From the NCBI GenBank assembly GCA_934330725.1, contig CAKRGM010000001.1, positions 62,001 to 126,000 on the forward strand: a stretch of 64,000 bases of DNA, given 5' to 3'. Positions 52,019-60,726 of this stretch are shown here, piece after piece. The first letter of the stretch is position 1, and the number at the start of each line of letters is the position of its first letter. Made by a program: the position numbers and the translations under genes. Below the pieces are notes generated by a model. That model saw only the letters and a list, made by a program, of their open reading frames with translations, made no database searches and was not told the DNA's origin. This stretch comes from an uncultured Lachnospiraceae bacterium (GTDB taxonomy: Bacteria; Bacillota; Clostridia; Lachnospirales; Lachnospiraceae).

Positions 52019-52897
52019 ATGAAGATTGGATTAATTGGAGCTGGCAGAATGGGCTTTACGCTCGGAAAGCATTTATCAGTGTACTCAAAAAATGCTGAGG
52101 ATGTCTGTGTAATGGGGTATTACAGCAGACAGCCTGACAGTGCAAAAAAAGCAGCAAAATTTACTGATACTAAATACTACAAAGATATGAAGGCATTAGT
52201 GCAGGCGTGCGATACTATAATTTTGACTGTACCGGATGGGCAGATACAGACTGTTTTTAATGAGATAAAAAACAGTGGTATAAGGCTTGATGGTAAGACA
52301 TTTATTCACACAAGTGGGGCTCTCTCCTCACAGATATTTTCTGGTATGGGTAACCGCATAAGCGGGTATTCAATACATCCAATATATGCAGTAAATTCTA
52401 AAACAGAATCTTACAAACATTTCCAAAACTGTTACATCACAATTGAAGGCGAAGGCAGGGACAAAGAACAACTAATTGGCCTGTTTAAGAAAATGGGGCA
52501 CAAGGTCCGTGAAATATCAGCAGAGAAAAAGGCAGAATACCATGCGGCAGCTGTTTTTGTAAGCAATTTAGCCATTGGTCTTTACCGTATGGGAACTAAC
52601 CTTCTGTCAGACTGCGGATTTACAAAGGCCGAAGCACAGGAGGCACTTATGCCTCTTTTTGCAAATAATGCAGACAATATGCAAAAGTATGGCTGCGATA
52701 AGGCGTTAACCGGACCGGTTAGCCGCAATGACGTTAAAACAGTAGAAAAACATCTTAAGGCGCTTGATTTCGATGCAGAGACGTTGGAAGTATACCGGCT
52801 TTTATCAAAACAATTGTGTAGTGATAAGAATTTGGAAATCATTAAAAAACTGGATGAAGGAGTTAACCATGAAAAAAACAGTTACGACATTTGCTAA
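52019..52897 (+). CDS. DUF2520 Rossmann protein, probable PanG-type ketopantoate reductase
   Basis: The 292-residue protein starts with a nucleotide-binding GLIGAGRMGFTLG motif (NADP type) and has a C-terminal helical DUF2520 domain (about 150-285, KKAEYHAAAVFVSN). It overlaps panB by 29 nt and leads panB-panC-panD-coaBC, a run in which no classical panE (ketopantoate reductase) appears. A DUF2520-like reductase called PanG was described as an alternative ketopantoate reductase in Francisella and Clostridia, as recalled from the literature. This gene is probably that enzyme: reaction and context fit, direct proof is absent. Confidence 0.85.
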   Translation: MKIGLIGAGRMGFTLGKHLSVYSKNAEDVCVMGYYSRQPDSAKKAAKFTDTKYYKDMKALVQACDTIILTVPDGQIQTVFNEIKNSGIRLDGKTFIHTSGALSSQIFSGMGNRISGYSIHPIYAVNSKTESYKHFQNCYITIEGEGRDKEQLIGLFKKMGHKVREISAEKKAEYHAAAVFVSNLAIGLYRMGTNLLSDCGFTKAEAQEALMPLFANNADNMQKYGCDKALTGPVSRNDVKTVEKHLKALDFDAETLEVYRLLSKQLCSDKNLEIIKKLDEGVNHEKNSYDIC

Positions 52898-53696
52898 GGC
52901 AAAAGCTTCAAATGAGAAGCTTACAATGCTTACAGCATATGATTATTCCACAGCAAAGCTGATGGATGAAGCAGGTGTGGATTCAATCCTTGTAGGAGAT
53001 TCACTTGGAAACGTTGTATTGGGATATGATGATACAATATCTGTTACGATGGAAGATATGATACATCATGGGGCAGCAGTTTCAAGAGGTGCCAGGGAGG
53101 CACTTGTCATAGTTGACATGCCGTTTATGTCTTATCAGACATCGGTTTATGATGCAGTGGTAAATGCAGGACGCCTTATGAAAGAGGCACGCGCAAATGC
53201 TGTTAAACTTGAGGGCGGTACTGAAATGGCACCTCAGATCAGGGCAATAACACAGGCGGGTATTCCTGTATGTGCACATATAGGACTTACACCACAGCAC
53301 ATCAATGCATTTGGCGGTTTTAAGGTGCAGGGAAAGAGTGAAGAGGCTGCACAGAAACTAATCGAAGATGCGATAGCGGTAGAAAATGCCGGGGCATTTG
53401 CAGTTGTACTTGAATGTGTGCCGGAAAAGCTGGCGACATTTATAACCGGGAAGTTAAATATTCCAACGATAGGAATAGGCGCGGGAAACGGCTGTGACGG
53501 ACAGGTACTTGTATATGCAGATATGCTTGGCATGTTTAGCGATTTTACACCAAAATTTGTGAAACGCTTTGCCAATACAGGAACACTTATGAAGCAGGGA
53601 TTTGAGCAGTATATAAAAGAAGTAAAAGAAGGAACATATCCATCGGAAGAGCATACATATGCAATTGCTGATGATGTCATAGAAAAATTATATTAA
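52869..53696 (+). CDS. panB: 3-methyl-2-oxobutanoate hydroxymethyltransferase
   Basis: PanB adds a hydroxymethyl group from methylene-THF to 2-oxoisovalerate to give ketopantoate, the first step of pantothenate synthesis. The 275-residue TIM-barrel enzyme has MLTAYDYSTAKLMDEAGVD, VGDSLGNVVLGY and the ligand motif AVKLEGGTEMAP; metal ligands Asp and Glu are intact. It begins inside the previous gene and lies 19 nt before panC. Confidence 0.96.
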   Translation: MKKTVTTFAKAKASNEKLTMLTAYDYSTAKLMDEAGVDSILVGDSLGNVVLGYDDTISVTMEDMIHHGAAVSRGAREALVIVDMPFMSYQTSVYDAVVNAGRLMKEARANAVKLEGGTEMAPQIRAITQAGIPVCAHIGLTPQHINAFGGFKVQGKSEEAAQKLIEDAIAVENAGAFAVVLECVPEKLATFITGKLNIPTIGIGAGNGCDGQVLVYADMLGMFSDFTPKFVKRFANTGTLMKQGFEQYIKEVKEGTYPSEEHTYAIADDVIEKLY

Positions 53697-53715
53697 GTTA
53701 TGAAAGGAAAAAAAC

Positions 53716-54564
53716 ATGGAAATTGTAACGACAGTAAAAGAGGTCAGAGATAGAGTAAAGGCGTGGAAGAAAGAAGGAAAGAATGTTGGTCTTGTCCCTA
53801 CAATGGGATATCTTCATGAGGGACATAAAAGCCTTATTGACAAGGCTGTTGCACAAAATGATGCAGTTGTTGTAAGTATATTTGTAAATCCGATGCAGTT
53901 TGGACCGGCTGAGGATCTGGCAAGTTATCCAAGAGATTTACAGGCAGATGCAAAGCTTTGCAGTGAAGCAGGAGCCAGCCTTATATTTCATCCTGAACCG
54001 GAAGAAATGTATAAAGACGGATTTTGTTCATTTGTTGATATGAATGGCCTTACAAATGCATTGTGCGGCCTTTCAAGACCTGTACATTTCCGGGGCGTTT
54101 GTACGGTTGTAAATAAACTGTTTAATATTGTGCAGCCGGACAGGGCATATTTCGGTGAAAAAGATGCACAGCAGCTTGCTGTTATAAAACGTATGGTAAC
54201 AGATCTGAATATGGATATTGAAATTGTTGGGTGTCCGATTATCCGTGAGGCGAACGGTCTTGCAAAAAGCTCCAGAAATACTTATCTGTCAGCAGAGTCA
54301 AGAAAGCAGGCGGTTGTTTTATCAAAGGCAGTTTTTCTTGGAAAGAAAATGGTTGAAGATGGAGAACGCGATGCGAAAAAAATAAAAGATGCCATGAGAC
54401 AGCTGATTGAGACAATGCCTCTTGCAAAGATTGATTATGTAGAAATTGTTGACAATAATACGATGAAGAGCATAGATACACTTAAAGGCGATATACTGTG
54501 CGCAATTGCGGTCAATATTGGCGGTGAGGCAAGGCTCATAGATAACTTTCATTATACGTTATAA
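53716..54564 (+). CDS. panC: Pantoate-beta-alanine ligase
   Basis: PanC joins pantoate and beta-alanine using ATP. The 282-residue protein has the HIGH-like PTMGYLHEGH, the KMSKS-like KSSRNTYLS and the pantoate-binding NPMQFGPAEDL. AAAGGA precedes the ATG. Central gene of the pan operon. Confidence 0.96.
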   Translation: MEIVTTVKEVRDRVKAWKKEGKNVGLVPTMGYLHEGHKSLIDKAVAQNDAVVVSIFVNPMQFGPAEDLASYPRDLQADAKLCSEAGASLIFHPEPEEMYKDGFCSFVDMNGLTNALCGLSRPVHFRGVCTVVNKLFNIVQPDRAYFGEKDAQQLAVIKRMVTDLNMDIEIVGCPIIREANGLAKSSRNTYLSAESRKQAVVLSKAVFLGKKMVEDGERDAKKIKDAMRQLIETMPLAKIDYVEIVDNNTMKSIDTLKGDILCAIAVNIGGEARLIDNFHYTL

Positions 54565-54671
54565 AACAGATAGTACTGGTGGAAGTAAATTATTTAGATA
54601 GGCATTACCTGAAAAATGGCGGGTTTTGCAGTCAACGGATAAAACATTGGAAAATGAAAGGACTAATTAAA

Positions 54672-55082
54672 ATGAATATCTGTATGTTAAAAAGTAAGAT
54701 TCACCGTGCAGTTGTTGTACAGGCACAGCTGCAGTATGTAGGGAGCATTACAATTGATGAGGCATTGATGGAAGCTGCCGGAATTTATGAGTATGAAAAA
54801 GTGCAGATTGCAGATGTTGAAAATGGAAAACGTTTCGAAACATATGTAATAGCAGGTGAGCGTGACAGCGGTATTATATGTCTTAATGGAGCAGCTGCAC
54901 GTCAGGTAAGTACAGGTGACCATGTGATAATAATGTGTTATGCGCAGATGAACCAGGAAGAAGTTAAAAACCATAAGCCAAAGGTAGTATTTGTTGATGA
55001 AAAAAATAAAATCTCAAGGCTTACAAATTATGAAAAACATGGAAGACTTGAGGATTTTACATGCAAAGCATTTGAAGAATAG
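54672..55082 (+). CDS. panD: Aspartate 1-decarboxylase proenzyme
   Basis: PanD makes beta-alanine from aspartate; it cleaves itself at Gly24-Ser25 (LQYVGSITID) to form the pyruvoyl cofactor. The 136-residue protein starts MNICMLKSKIHRA, the family start; longer in-frame starts back to 54579 lack a family match. The spacing of AAAGGA to ATG is about 10 nt. The upstream gap of 107 nt contains a weak inverted structure near 54600-54660. Confidence 0.95.
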   Translation: MNICMLKSKIHRAVVVQAQLQYVGSITIDEALMEAAGIYEYEKVQIADVENGKRFETYVIAGERDSGIICLNGAAARQVSTGDHVIIMCYAQMNQEEVKNHKPKVVFVDEKNKISRLTNYEKHGRLEDFTCKAFEE

Positions 55083-55096
55083 GAGAGATTAGAATT

Positions 55097-56290
55097 ATGC
55101 TTAAAGGTAAAAAGATAGTTCTTGGAATAAGTGGAGGTATTGCAGCTTATAAGATGGCAAATACGGCCAGTATGCTGTCAAAGCTGCATGCAGACATACA
55201 CGTGGTAATGACAGAAAATGCTACTCATTTTATTACACCTGAGACATTTGAAGTTTTAACGGGAAATCATTGTTATACTGATACATTTGACAGATGCATG
55301 GAACTTCATGTGCCACATATTGCACTTGGTACACAGGCAGATGCTATATTGGTTGCACCGGCGAGTGCAGATGTAATTGGAAAGCTTGCAAATGGAATAG
55401 CGGATGATATGCTTACTACATGTGTATTGCCGGCAACATGTCCGGTGATGATTGCACCATCTATGAATGTGCACATGTATGAAAATCCAATTGTACAGGA
55501 TAATATGAAAAAACTTGCTTCTTACGGTTATGAGATTATTGAAGCAGATGCAGGATATCTGGCGTGCAGGGAGGTTGGAAAAGGTAAGCTTCCAAAGGAA
55601 CAGGTTCTTGTTGATTATATAATAAAGGCATGTGCAAAAGAAAAAGACCTGGCAGGAAAAAAGGTTCTTGTGACAGCAGGTGCAACGCAGGAAGCAATTG
55701 ATCCGGTACGTTATATTACGAATCATTCAACAGGAAAAATGGGGTATGCACTTGCAAGGATGGCTGCATTCCGCGGGGCTGATGTGACGCTTGTAACAGG
55801 ACAGACATATCTTGAGGACCCGCTGTTTGTAAATGTTGTAAAGGTCACGACAGCAGAGGATATGTATCGGGCTGTTACAGGCCTGGGTAAAGATATGGAG
55901 ATTATTATTAAGGCGGCAGCGGTGGCAGATTACCGTCCGGTCCATATTAGTGATGAAAAGATAAAAAAGCATGAGGATAATATGACAATCCGGCTTACAA
56001 GGACAAAGGATATTCTTGCGTATCTGGGTGAACACAAGCTGCAGAACCAGTTTATATGCGGATTTTCAATGGAGACTGAGAATATGATTGAAAATTCAGA
56101 AAAAAAGCTTATAAAAAAGAATCTTGATATGGTCGCAGCAAATAATATTAAAGTTGAAGGAGCGGGATTTGGAACAGATACAAATGTAATAACATTAATA
56201 ACAAAAGATGGAGAAAAACAGCTGCCTGTTATGAGTAAAGAGAAAGTGGCAGATAAGATTCTTGATGAGATTTTATTAAGGTTAAATTAA
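55097..56290 (+). CDS. coaBC: Phosphopantothenoylcysteine synthetase/decarboxylase
   Basis: A bifunctional enzyme of 397 residues making 4'-phosphopantetheine from 4'-phosphopantothenate and cysteine. The flavin-dependent CoaC half (about 1-180) has GISGGIAAYK, the PSMNVHMYENP motif and the flap cysteine in GYLACREV; the CoaB half (about 188-397) has TAGATQEAIDPVRYITNHSTG and the AAVADYRP motif. The usual LACG is here LACR, a small variation in the flap. It completes the route from 2-oxoisovalerate to phosphopantetheine in one operon. Confidence 0.95.
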   Translation: MLKGKKIVLGISGGIAAYKMANTASMLSKLHADIHVVMTENATHFITPETFEVLTGNHCYTDTFDRCMELHVPHIALGTQADAILVAPASADVIGKLANGIADDMLTTCVLPATCPVMIAPSMNVHMYENPIVQDNMKKLASYGYEIIEADAGYLACREVGKGKLPKEQVLVDYIIKACAKEKDLAGKKVLVTAGATQEAIDPVRYITNHSTGKMGYALARMAAFRGADVTLVTGQTYLEDPLFVNVVKVTTAEDMYRAVTGLGKDMEIIIKAAAVADYRPVHISDEKIKKHEDNMTIRLTRTKDILAYLGEHKLQNQFICGFSMETENMIENSEKKLIKKNLDMVAANNIKVEGAGFGTDTNVITLITKDGEKQLPVMSKEKVADKILDEILLRLN

Positions 56291-56425
56291 CTGGTTTTTA
56301 TATTAAATTTTATATTGGATTTTAGCATTAATGTAAACTGATATACTATATGTAAACGTTCTTGTAAAAATACCGTAAAGTTGTTAAAAAAATCACAAAA
56401 TAATACAAAAAAAGGGAATTAGGAC

Positions 56426-56454
56426 TTGAAAATTATAATAATATTTTGTAAAAT
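56426..56454 (+). promoter_or_regulatory. gap promoter
   Basis: TTGAAA (56426-56431), a 17-bp spacer and TAAAAT (56449-56454). The leader of about 60 nt ends in a strong AGGAGG. Confidence 0.7.
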
Positions 56455-56520
56455 ACAATGTAGTTGATTTTTTATTAACAAACTCAATTAATTTTTATAA
56501 TTTTAGGAGGAATAATTTTT

Positions 56521-57537
56521 ATGTCAGTAAAAGTTGCAATCAATGGATTTGGACGTATCGGTAGACTTGCATTCAGACAGATGTTTGGTGCAGAAGGTTA
56601 TGAAGTAGTAGCTATCAACGACTTAACAAGCCCTAAGATGTTAGCTCACCTTTTAAAGTATGATTCTTCACAGGGTAAGTATGAAAAGGCTGATACAGTA
56701 ACAGCTGGTGAAGATTCAATCACAGTTGATGGTAAGGAAATCAAGATCTATGCATTCCCAGATGCAAACAACTGCCCATGGGGAGAACTTGGCGTAGACG
56801 TAGTATTAGAGTGCTCAGGTTTCTATACATCAAAGGAAAAGGCTCAGGCTCATATCAATGCTGGTGCTCGTAAGGTTGTTATTTCAGCTCCTGCTGGAAA
56901 CGATCTTCCTACAATCGTATTCAACACAAACCATAAGACATTAAAGCCAGAAGATACAATCATTTCTGCTGCTTCATGTACAACAAACTGCTTAGCACCT
57001 ATGGCTGATGCATTAAACAAGTATGCACCAATCCAGTCAGGTATTATGTCAACAATTCATGCTTACACAGGTGATCAGATGACACTTGACGGACCACAGA
57101 GAAAAGGTGATTTAAGAAGATCAAGAGCTGCTGCAGTTAACATCGTTCCTAATACAACAGGTGCTGCTAAGGCTATCGGTTTAGTTATTCCAGAATTAAA
57201 TGGTAAGTTAATCGGTTCTGCTCAGCGTGTTCCTGTACCTACAGGTTCAACAACAATCTTAACAGCTGTTGTTAAGAAGGCTGATGTTACAGTTGAAGGA
57301 ATCAACGCTGCTATGAAGGCTGCTGCAAATGAATCTTATGGATATAATGAAGACTTAATCGTTTCTTCAGATATCGTTGGTATGAGATATGGCTCATTAT
57401 TTGATGCTACTCAGACAATGGTTTCACAGATTGCTGATGACTTATATGAAGTTCAGGTTGTTTCATGGTATGATAACGAAAATTCATACACAAGCCAGAT
57501 GGTTAGAACAATTAAGTATTTCTCAGAATTAGCTTAA
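56521..57537 (+). CDS. gap: Glyceraldehyde-3-phosphate dehydrogenase
   Basis: GAPDH of 338 residues, glycolytic NAD type. The Rossmann motif INGFGRIGRLAFR, the catalytic SAASCTTNCLAP (active Cys) and the NAD-specific Asp in AINDLTSP are intact. Codon choice differs clearly from the neighbours, with more C- and T-ending highly used codons such as GCT and AAC, as expected for a very highly expressed gene. It has a strong RBS, its own promoter and a terminator before pgk. Confidence 0.98.
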   Translation: MSVKVAINGFGRIGRLAFRQMFGAEGYEVVAINDLTSPKMLAHLLKYDSSQGKYEKADTVTAGEDSITVDGKEIKIYAFPDANNCPWGELGVDVVLECSGFYTSKEKAQAHINAGARKVVISAPAGNDLPTIVFNTNHKTLKPEDTIISAASCTTNCLAPMADALNKYAPIQSGIMSTIHAYTGDQMTLDGPQRKGDLRRSRAAAVNIVPNTTGAAKAIGLVIPELNGKLIGSAQRVPVPTGSTTILTAVVKKADVTVEGINAAMKAAANESYGYNEDLIVSSDIVGMRYGSLFDATQTMVSQIADDLYEVQVVSWYDNENSYTSQMVRTIKYFSELA

Positions 57538-57581
57538 TTATATAGTTGATTTATCAGATATGCATTTGTGTATTTGATTAT

Positions 57582-57626
57582 ACCGGAGAATTTGAGCTTA
57601 CTTTGCTTTAGGTTCTCCGGTTTTTT
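57582..57626 (+). terminator. Intrinsic terminator between gap and pgk
   Basis: ACCGGAGAA and TTCTCCGGT with an inner GAGC/GCTT-like pair, then TTTTTT. It separates the two glycolytic genes; pgk begins 34 nt later with no visible separate strong promoter, so partial read-through is implied. Confidence 0.9.
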
Positions 57627-57659
57627 AAACAATAAACTTTAAACGTGGAGGGATTTAAA

Positions 57660-58859
57660 ATGCTTAATAAAAAGACAGTCGATGATATCGATGTAAAAGG
57701 TAAAAGAGTATTAACAAGATGCGATTTTAACGTACCTTTGGATGGTGGAAAGATTACAGATGAAACTCGTCTTGTAGCTGCACTTCCTACAATTAAGAAG
57801 CTTATCGCTGGTGGTGGAAAGGTAATCCTTTGCTCACATCTTGGTAAGCCAAAGGGAGAACCAAAGCCAGAATTATCTTTAGCTCCAGTTGCAAAGAGAT
57901 TATCAGAGCTTTTAGGACAGGAAGTTAAGTTTGCTGCTGACAACAATGTTGTTGGTGAAAATGCAAAGGCTGCTGTAGCTGCAATGAATGATGGAGATGT
58001 AATCTTACTTGAGAATACACGTTACAGAGCAGAAGAAACAAAGAATGGTGATGAATTCGCAAAGGAACTTGCTTCACTTGCTGACGTATTTGTAAACGAT
58101 GCATTTGGTACAGCTCACAGAGCACACTGCTCAAATGTTGGTGTTACAAAGTATATTAATGGTCCAGCTGTTGTAGGATACTTAATGGAGAAGGAAATCA
58201 ACTTCCTTGGCAATGCTGTTAATAATCCAAAGAGACCTTTCGTTGCTATCCTTGGTGGATCAAAGGTTTCATCAAAGATTTCTGTTATCAACAACCTTCT
58301 TGACAAGGTAGATACATTAATCATCGGTGGTGGTATGGCTTATACATTCTGGAAAGCAGAAGGATATAATATTGGTAAGTCATTACTTGAAGAAGATTTC
58401 CTTGATTATGCTAAGGAAATGATTGAAAAGGCAAAGAATAAGGGCGTTAAGTTATTAATCCCTGTAGATACAGTTGTTGCTAAAGAATTTAAGAACGAAG
58501 CTCCTTCAAGAGTAGTAGATGCTGATGGAATGGAAGCAGATGATATCGGACTTGATATCGGACCTAAGACAGCAGAACTTTATAAGGATGCTTTAAAGGA
58601 TGCTAAGACAGTAGTATGGAATGGACCTATGGGTGTATTCGAATTTGCAAACTTTGCAAAGGGAACAATCGCTATTGCTGAAGAACTTGCTAAGTTAACA
58701 GATGCTACAACAATCATCGGTGGTGGTGATTCAGCTGCAGCTGTTAATAATTTAGGATTTGGAGATAAGATGACACACATCTCAACAGGTGGCGGTGCAT
58801 CTCTTGAATTCCTTGAAGGAAAGGATCTTCCAGGCGTAGTTGCTGCTAATGATAAATAA
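57660..58859 (+). CDS. pgk: Phosphoglycerate kinase
   Basis: PGK of 399 residues. RCDFNVPLDGGKITDETR is the N-terminal signature, GGSKVSSK and WNGPMGVFEF the conserved C-terminal ATP-side motifs, and GGGDSAAA the last loop. Codon bias is like that of gap. The start is ATG 57660, with GGAGGG upstream. Confidence 0.98.
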   Translation: MLNKKTVDDIDVKGKRVLTRCDFNVPLDGGKITDETRLVAALPTIKKLIAGGGKVILCSHLGKPKGEPKPELSLAPVAKRLSELLGQEVKFAADNNVVGENAKAAVAAMNDGDVILLENTRYRAEETKNGDEFAKELASLADVFVNDAFGTAHRAHCSNVGVTKYINGPAVVGYLMEKEINFLGNAVNNPKRPFVAILGGSKVSSKISVINNLLDKVDTLIIGGGMAYTFWKAEGYNIGKSLLEEDFLDYAKEMIEKAKNKGVKLLIPVDTVVAKEFKNEAPSRVVDADGMEADDIGLDIGPKTAELYKDALKDAKTVVWNGPMGVFEFANFAKGTIAIAEELAKLTDATTIIGGGDSAAAVNNLGFGDKMTHISTGGGASLEFLEGKDLPGVVAANDK

Positions 58860-58872
58860 TTAGTTCCAATTA

Positions 58873-58901
58873 TTGACATGAAGTATTAAATATTAATTAG
58901 A
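58873..58901 (+). promoter_or_regulatory. Weak promoter candidate after pgk
   Basis: TTGACA (58873-58878), a 17-bp spacer and ATTAGA. It lies just upstream of the long inverted repeat at 58916-59000 and could drive a small RNA. Confidence 0.35.
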
Positions 58902-58915
58902 GATTGTTATATTTA

Positions 58916-59000
58916 CAAGAACTCCATTACCGGTGGTTATATGCTTTATATAGCTGTTTTAAACAGCTGATGCATTATAATACCAGTGATGGAGTTCTTG
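58916..59000. repeat. 85-nt inverted repeat after pgk
   Basis: The perfect 12-bp outer arms CAAGAACTCCAT and ATGGAGTTCTTG are extended by an imperfect second part and an inner AGCTGTTT/AAACAGCT stem. There is no T run, so it is not a normal terminator. It may be a small RNA or a remnant of a miniature repeat. Confidence 0.75.
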
Positions 59001-59046
59001 GCGTATAGATACAAATATGCACGATAAGATATAGGCAAGATAAAAG

Positions 59047-59128
59047 TAGCCATGATTGCAGAGCTAAATCTGAAATTCAGCTCGCGATTCCTTCGACGTA
59101 AAGCGTCTGTGGAATGGAGGTTAACATG
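59047..59128 (+). repeat. Hairpin-SD leader element A, copy 2 (orphan)
   Basis: Very similar to 35150-35232: same AGAGCTRAAT/ATTCAGCTC hairpin, same GCGTCTGYGGAATGGAG end and an ATG at 59126. But the ATG is followed at once by GAG AAG and the stop TGA (59135-59137), so no gene follows. The left outer arm is degraded. Confidence 0.8.
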
Positions 59129-59143
59129 GAGAAGTGACCAGAC

Positions 59144-59176
59144 AAAAAGACCTGACACGGTTAAGTGCCAGGTCTT
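59144..59176 (-). terminator. Terminator of the glycosyltransferase gene
   Basis: AAGACCTG and CAGGTCTT with a GTG/CAC inner stem; on the minus strand it is followed by TTTTTG. Confidence 0.8.
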
Positions 59177-59208
59177 AATTCTGCGGTATTTAATTCTGCT
59201 TTTATTTA

Positions 59209-60513
59209 TTAATTATTCTTAATCTGCTGTTGCAGTTCAATATCTTCAACAGACTTTGAAATACAATGCGTAATAGGCTTCCATTCAACCTTTTTAACTA
59301 AAGCAACTAATGATATTGGAATATATGTTGCCATAAACAGAGGAAATGTAAATAAATATAATACTTTCTTTTTGTTGTTGGCAAGAATCTTATTCCATTC
59401 AGTTATCAAAGTTATTAAGCCCATCATAAACATTAATATGTAGAAGCTTAACATTGCATAACCAATGGCAGATAGCGCTGCCGGAAGTACTTTTAACAAT
59501 ACACTCATATTAGAAGCACCACATATAATAAAACCAATATTGACTAATATGCATCCTACAGAAAGAAGAGTAGCAGGAGCTAATGTCATAAACATATCAT
59601 AGCAGGAGACAAACATTTCCCGTTTTTTGAACATCATTGAAATAAGTTCTCTGCCATATCTGAACATTACCTGATAAAAGCCTTTTGACCAACGCATACG
59701 CTGATTCCACGATTGCCTGAATGTTGTAGGCTGCTCATCATAAAACATTGCATTTTCACAATAACCAATCTTTTCACCTTCAAGAATGTTAACAACAGAA
59801 AATTGAATATCCTCAGTAAGAAGATTGAATTTCCAGCCGTCGTTCTTTTTTATTATAGAACTGTCAACAAGGAAACCTGTTCCTGATACGGCACAGCTTG
59901 TTTTCAACATCATACGCGGATTATTAAGGTATTTGGCTTCACGTATAAACCATAAAGAATACCCTGCCGTAATCCAGTTCGTATCATAATTCTTTGAATT
60001 TCTATAACTTGTAATAACCTTATATCCACTGTTGAATACTTTATTCATCTCAGCAACATAATTACGATCTACAATATTATCTGCGTCAAAAATGAAATAT
60101 CCGTCATATGCAGTGTAATCGCCATGTTCTTTAGCAATCTTACTGAATGCATAATCAAGAGCATATCCTTTTCCGACTAAAATTTTATTAAAACGTTCAT
60201 ATACAATCGCACCGTTTTCTCTAGAAACAGCAGCGGTATTATCTGTACAATTGTCAGCAACAACAATAACGTCAATTAATTCAGAAGGATAATGCTGCTG
60301 TTTTATGCTTTGTATCAGATTACCGATAACAGCACTTTCATTACGTGCTGCAATAATAAATGCATACTTGTGAAGTGCACCATTTTCTTCTGTATTAATA
60401 TTCTTTTTCTTTTTTTCACCAACTAAGGCGATAACGATATATATGAACTGATAAAAGTACAATACAGTCAATACTGTATATATCACAGTATTGATTTTTG
60501 TAACTACTTCCAT
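59209..60513 (-). CDS. Processive-type family 2 glycosyltransferase
   Basis: A 434-residue GT2 with an N-terminal membrane span (about 10-30), a GT-A catalytic domain (about 50-290) and three or four C-terminal spans. The motifs are VVADNCTDN, FDADNIVD, LLTEDIQ and QRMRW; the last is the Q-x-x-R-W motif of processive synthases such as hyaluronan, cellulose and poly-GlcNAc synthases. It may make an exopolysaccharide, but no partner export genes are adjacent. The start at 60513 follows AAGGGA by 7 nt. Confidence 0.88.
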   Translation of the reverse strand: MEVVTKINTVIYTVLTVLYFYQFIYIVIALVGEKKKKNINTEENGALHKYAFIIAARNESAVIGNLIQSIKQQHYPSELIDVIVVADNCTDNTAAVSRENGAIVYERFNKILVGKGYALDYAFSKIAKEHGDYTAYDGYFIFDADNIVDRNYVAEMNKVFNSGYKVITSYRNSKNYDTNWITAGYSLWFIREAKYLNNPRMMLKTSCAVSGTGFLVDSSIIKKNDGWKFNLLTEDIQFSVVNILEGEKIGYCENAMFYDEQPTTFRQSWNQRMRWSKGFYQVMFRYGRELISMMFKKREMFVSCYDMFMTLAPATLLSVGCILVNIGFIICGASNMSVLLKVLPAALSAIGYAMLSFYILMFMMGLITLITEWNKILANNKKKVLYLFTFPLFMATYIPISLVALVKKVEWKPITHCISKSVEDIELQQQIKNN

Positions 60514-60679
60514 TATGTTTATCCCTTCCATTTTATCAAAAATGAAAATATTTGTTTGAAATATCTCTAATGATTAAAGTCCTTTTAGAATTATATCATT
60601 AGTTTTTTGGGTGTCAATACTAAATTGTGCTTTTTCTTGTTTTTTAATTCGTAAAACACAGAAATTTCATATTTAGTAT

Positions 60680-60708
60680 TTGACAAATCTTCTTATTATT
60701 ATATTATA
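60680..60708 (+). promoter_or_regulatory. Promoter of the DUF815 gene
   Basis: TTGACA (60680-60685) with TATTAT at 60702-60707 (16 bp) or TTATAT (18 bp). It lies between divergent genes. Confidence 0.7.
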
Positions 60709-60726
60709 TAAGATAAATGTTTATCA

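Noticed and set aside
59047..59180. Small protein encoded across element A copy 2
   Set aside because: The in-frame reading from the inner ATG at 59052 has no RBS, and the ATG at 59126 stops after three codons.
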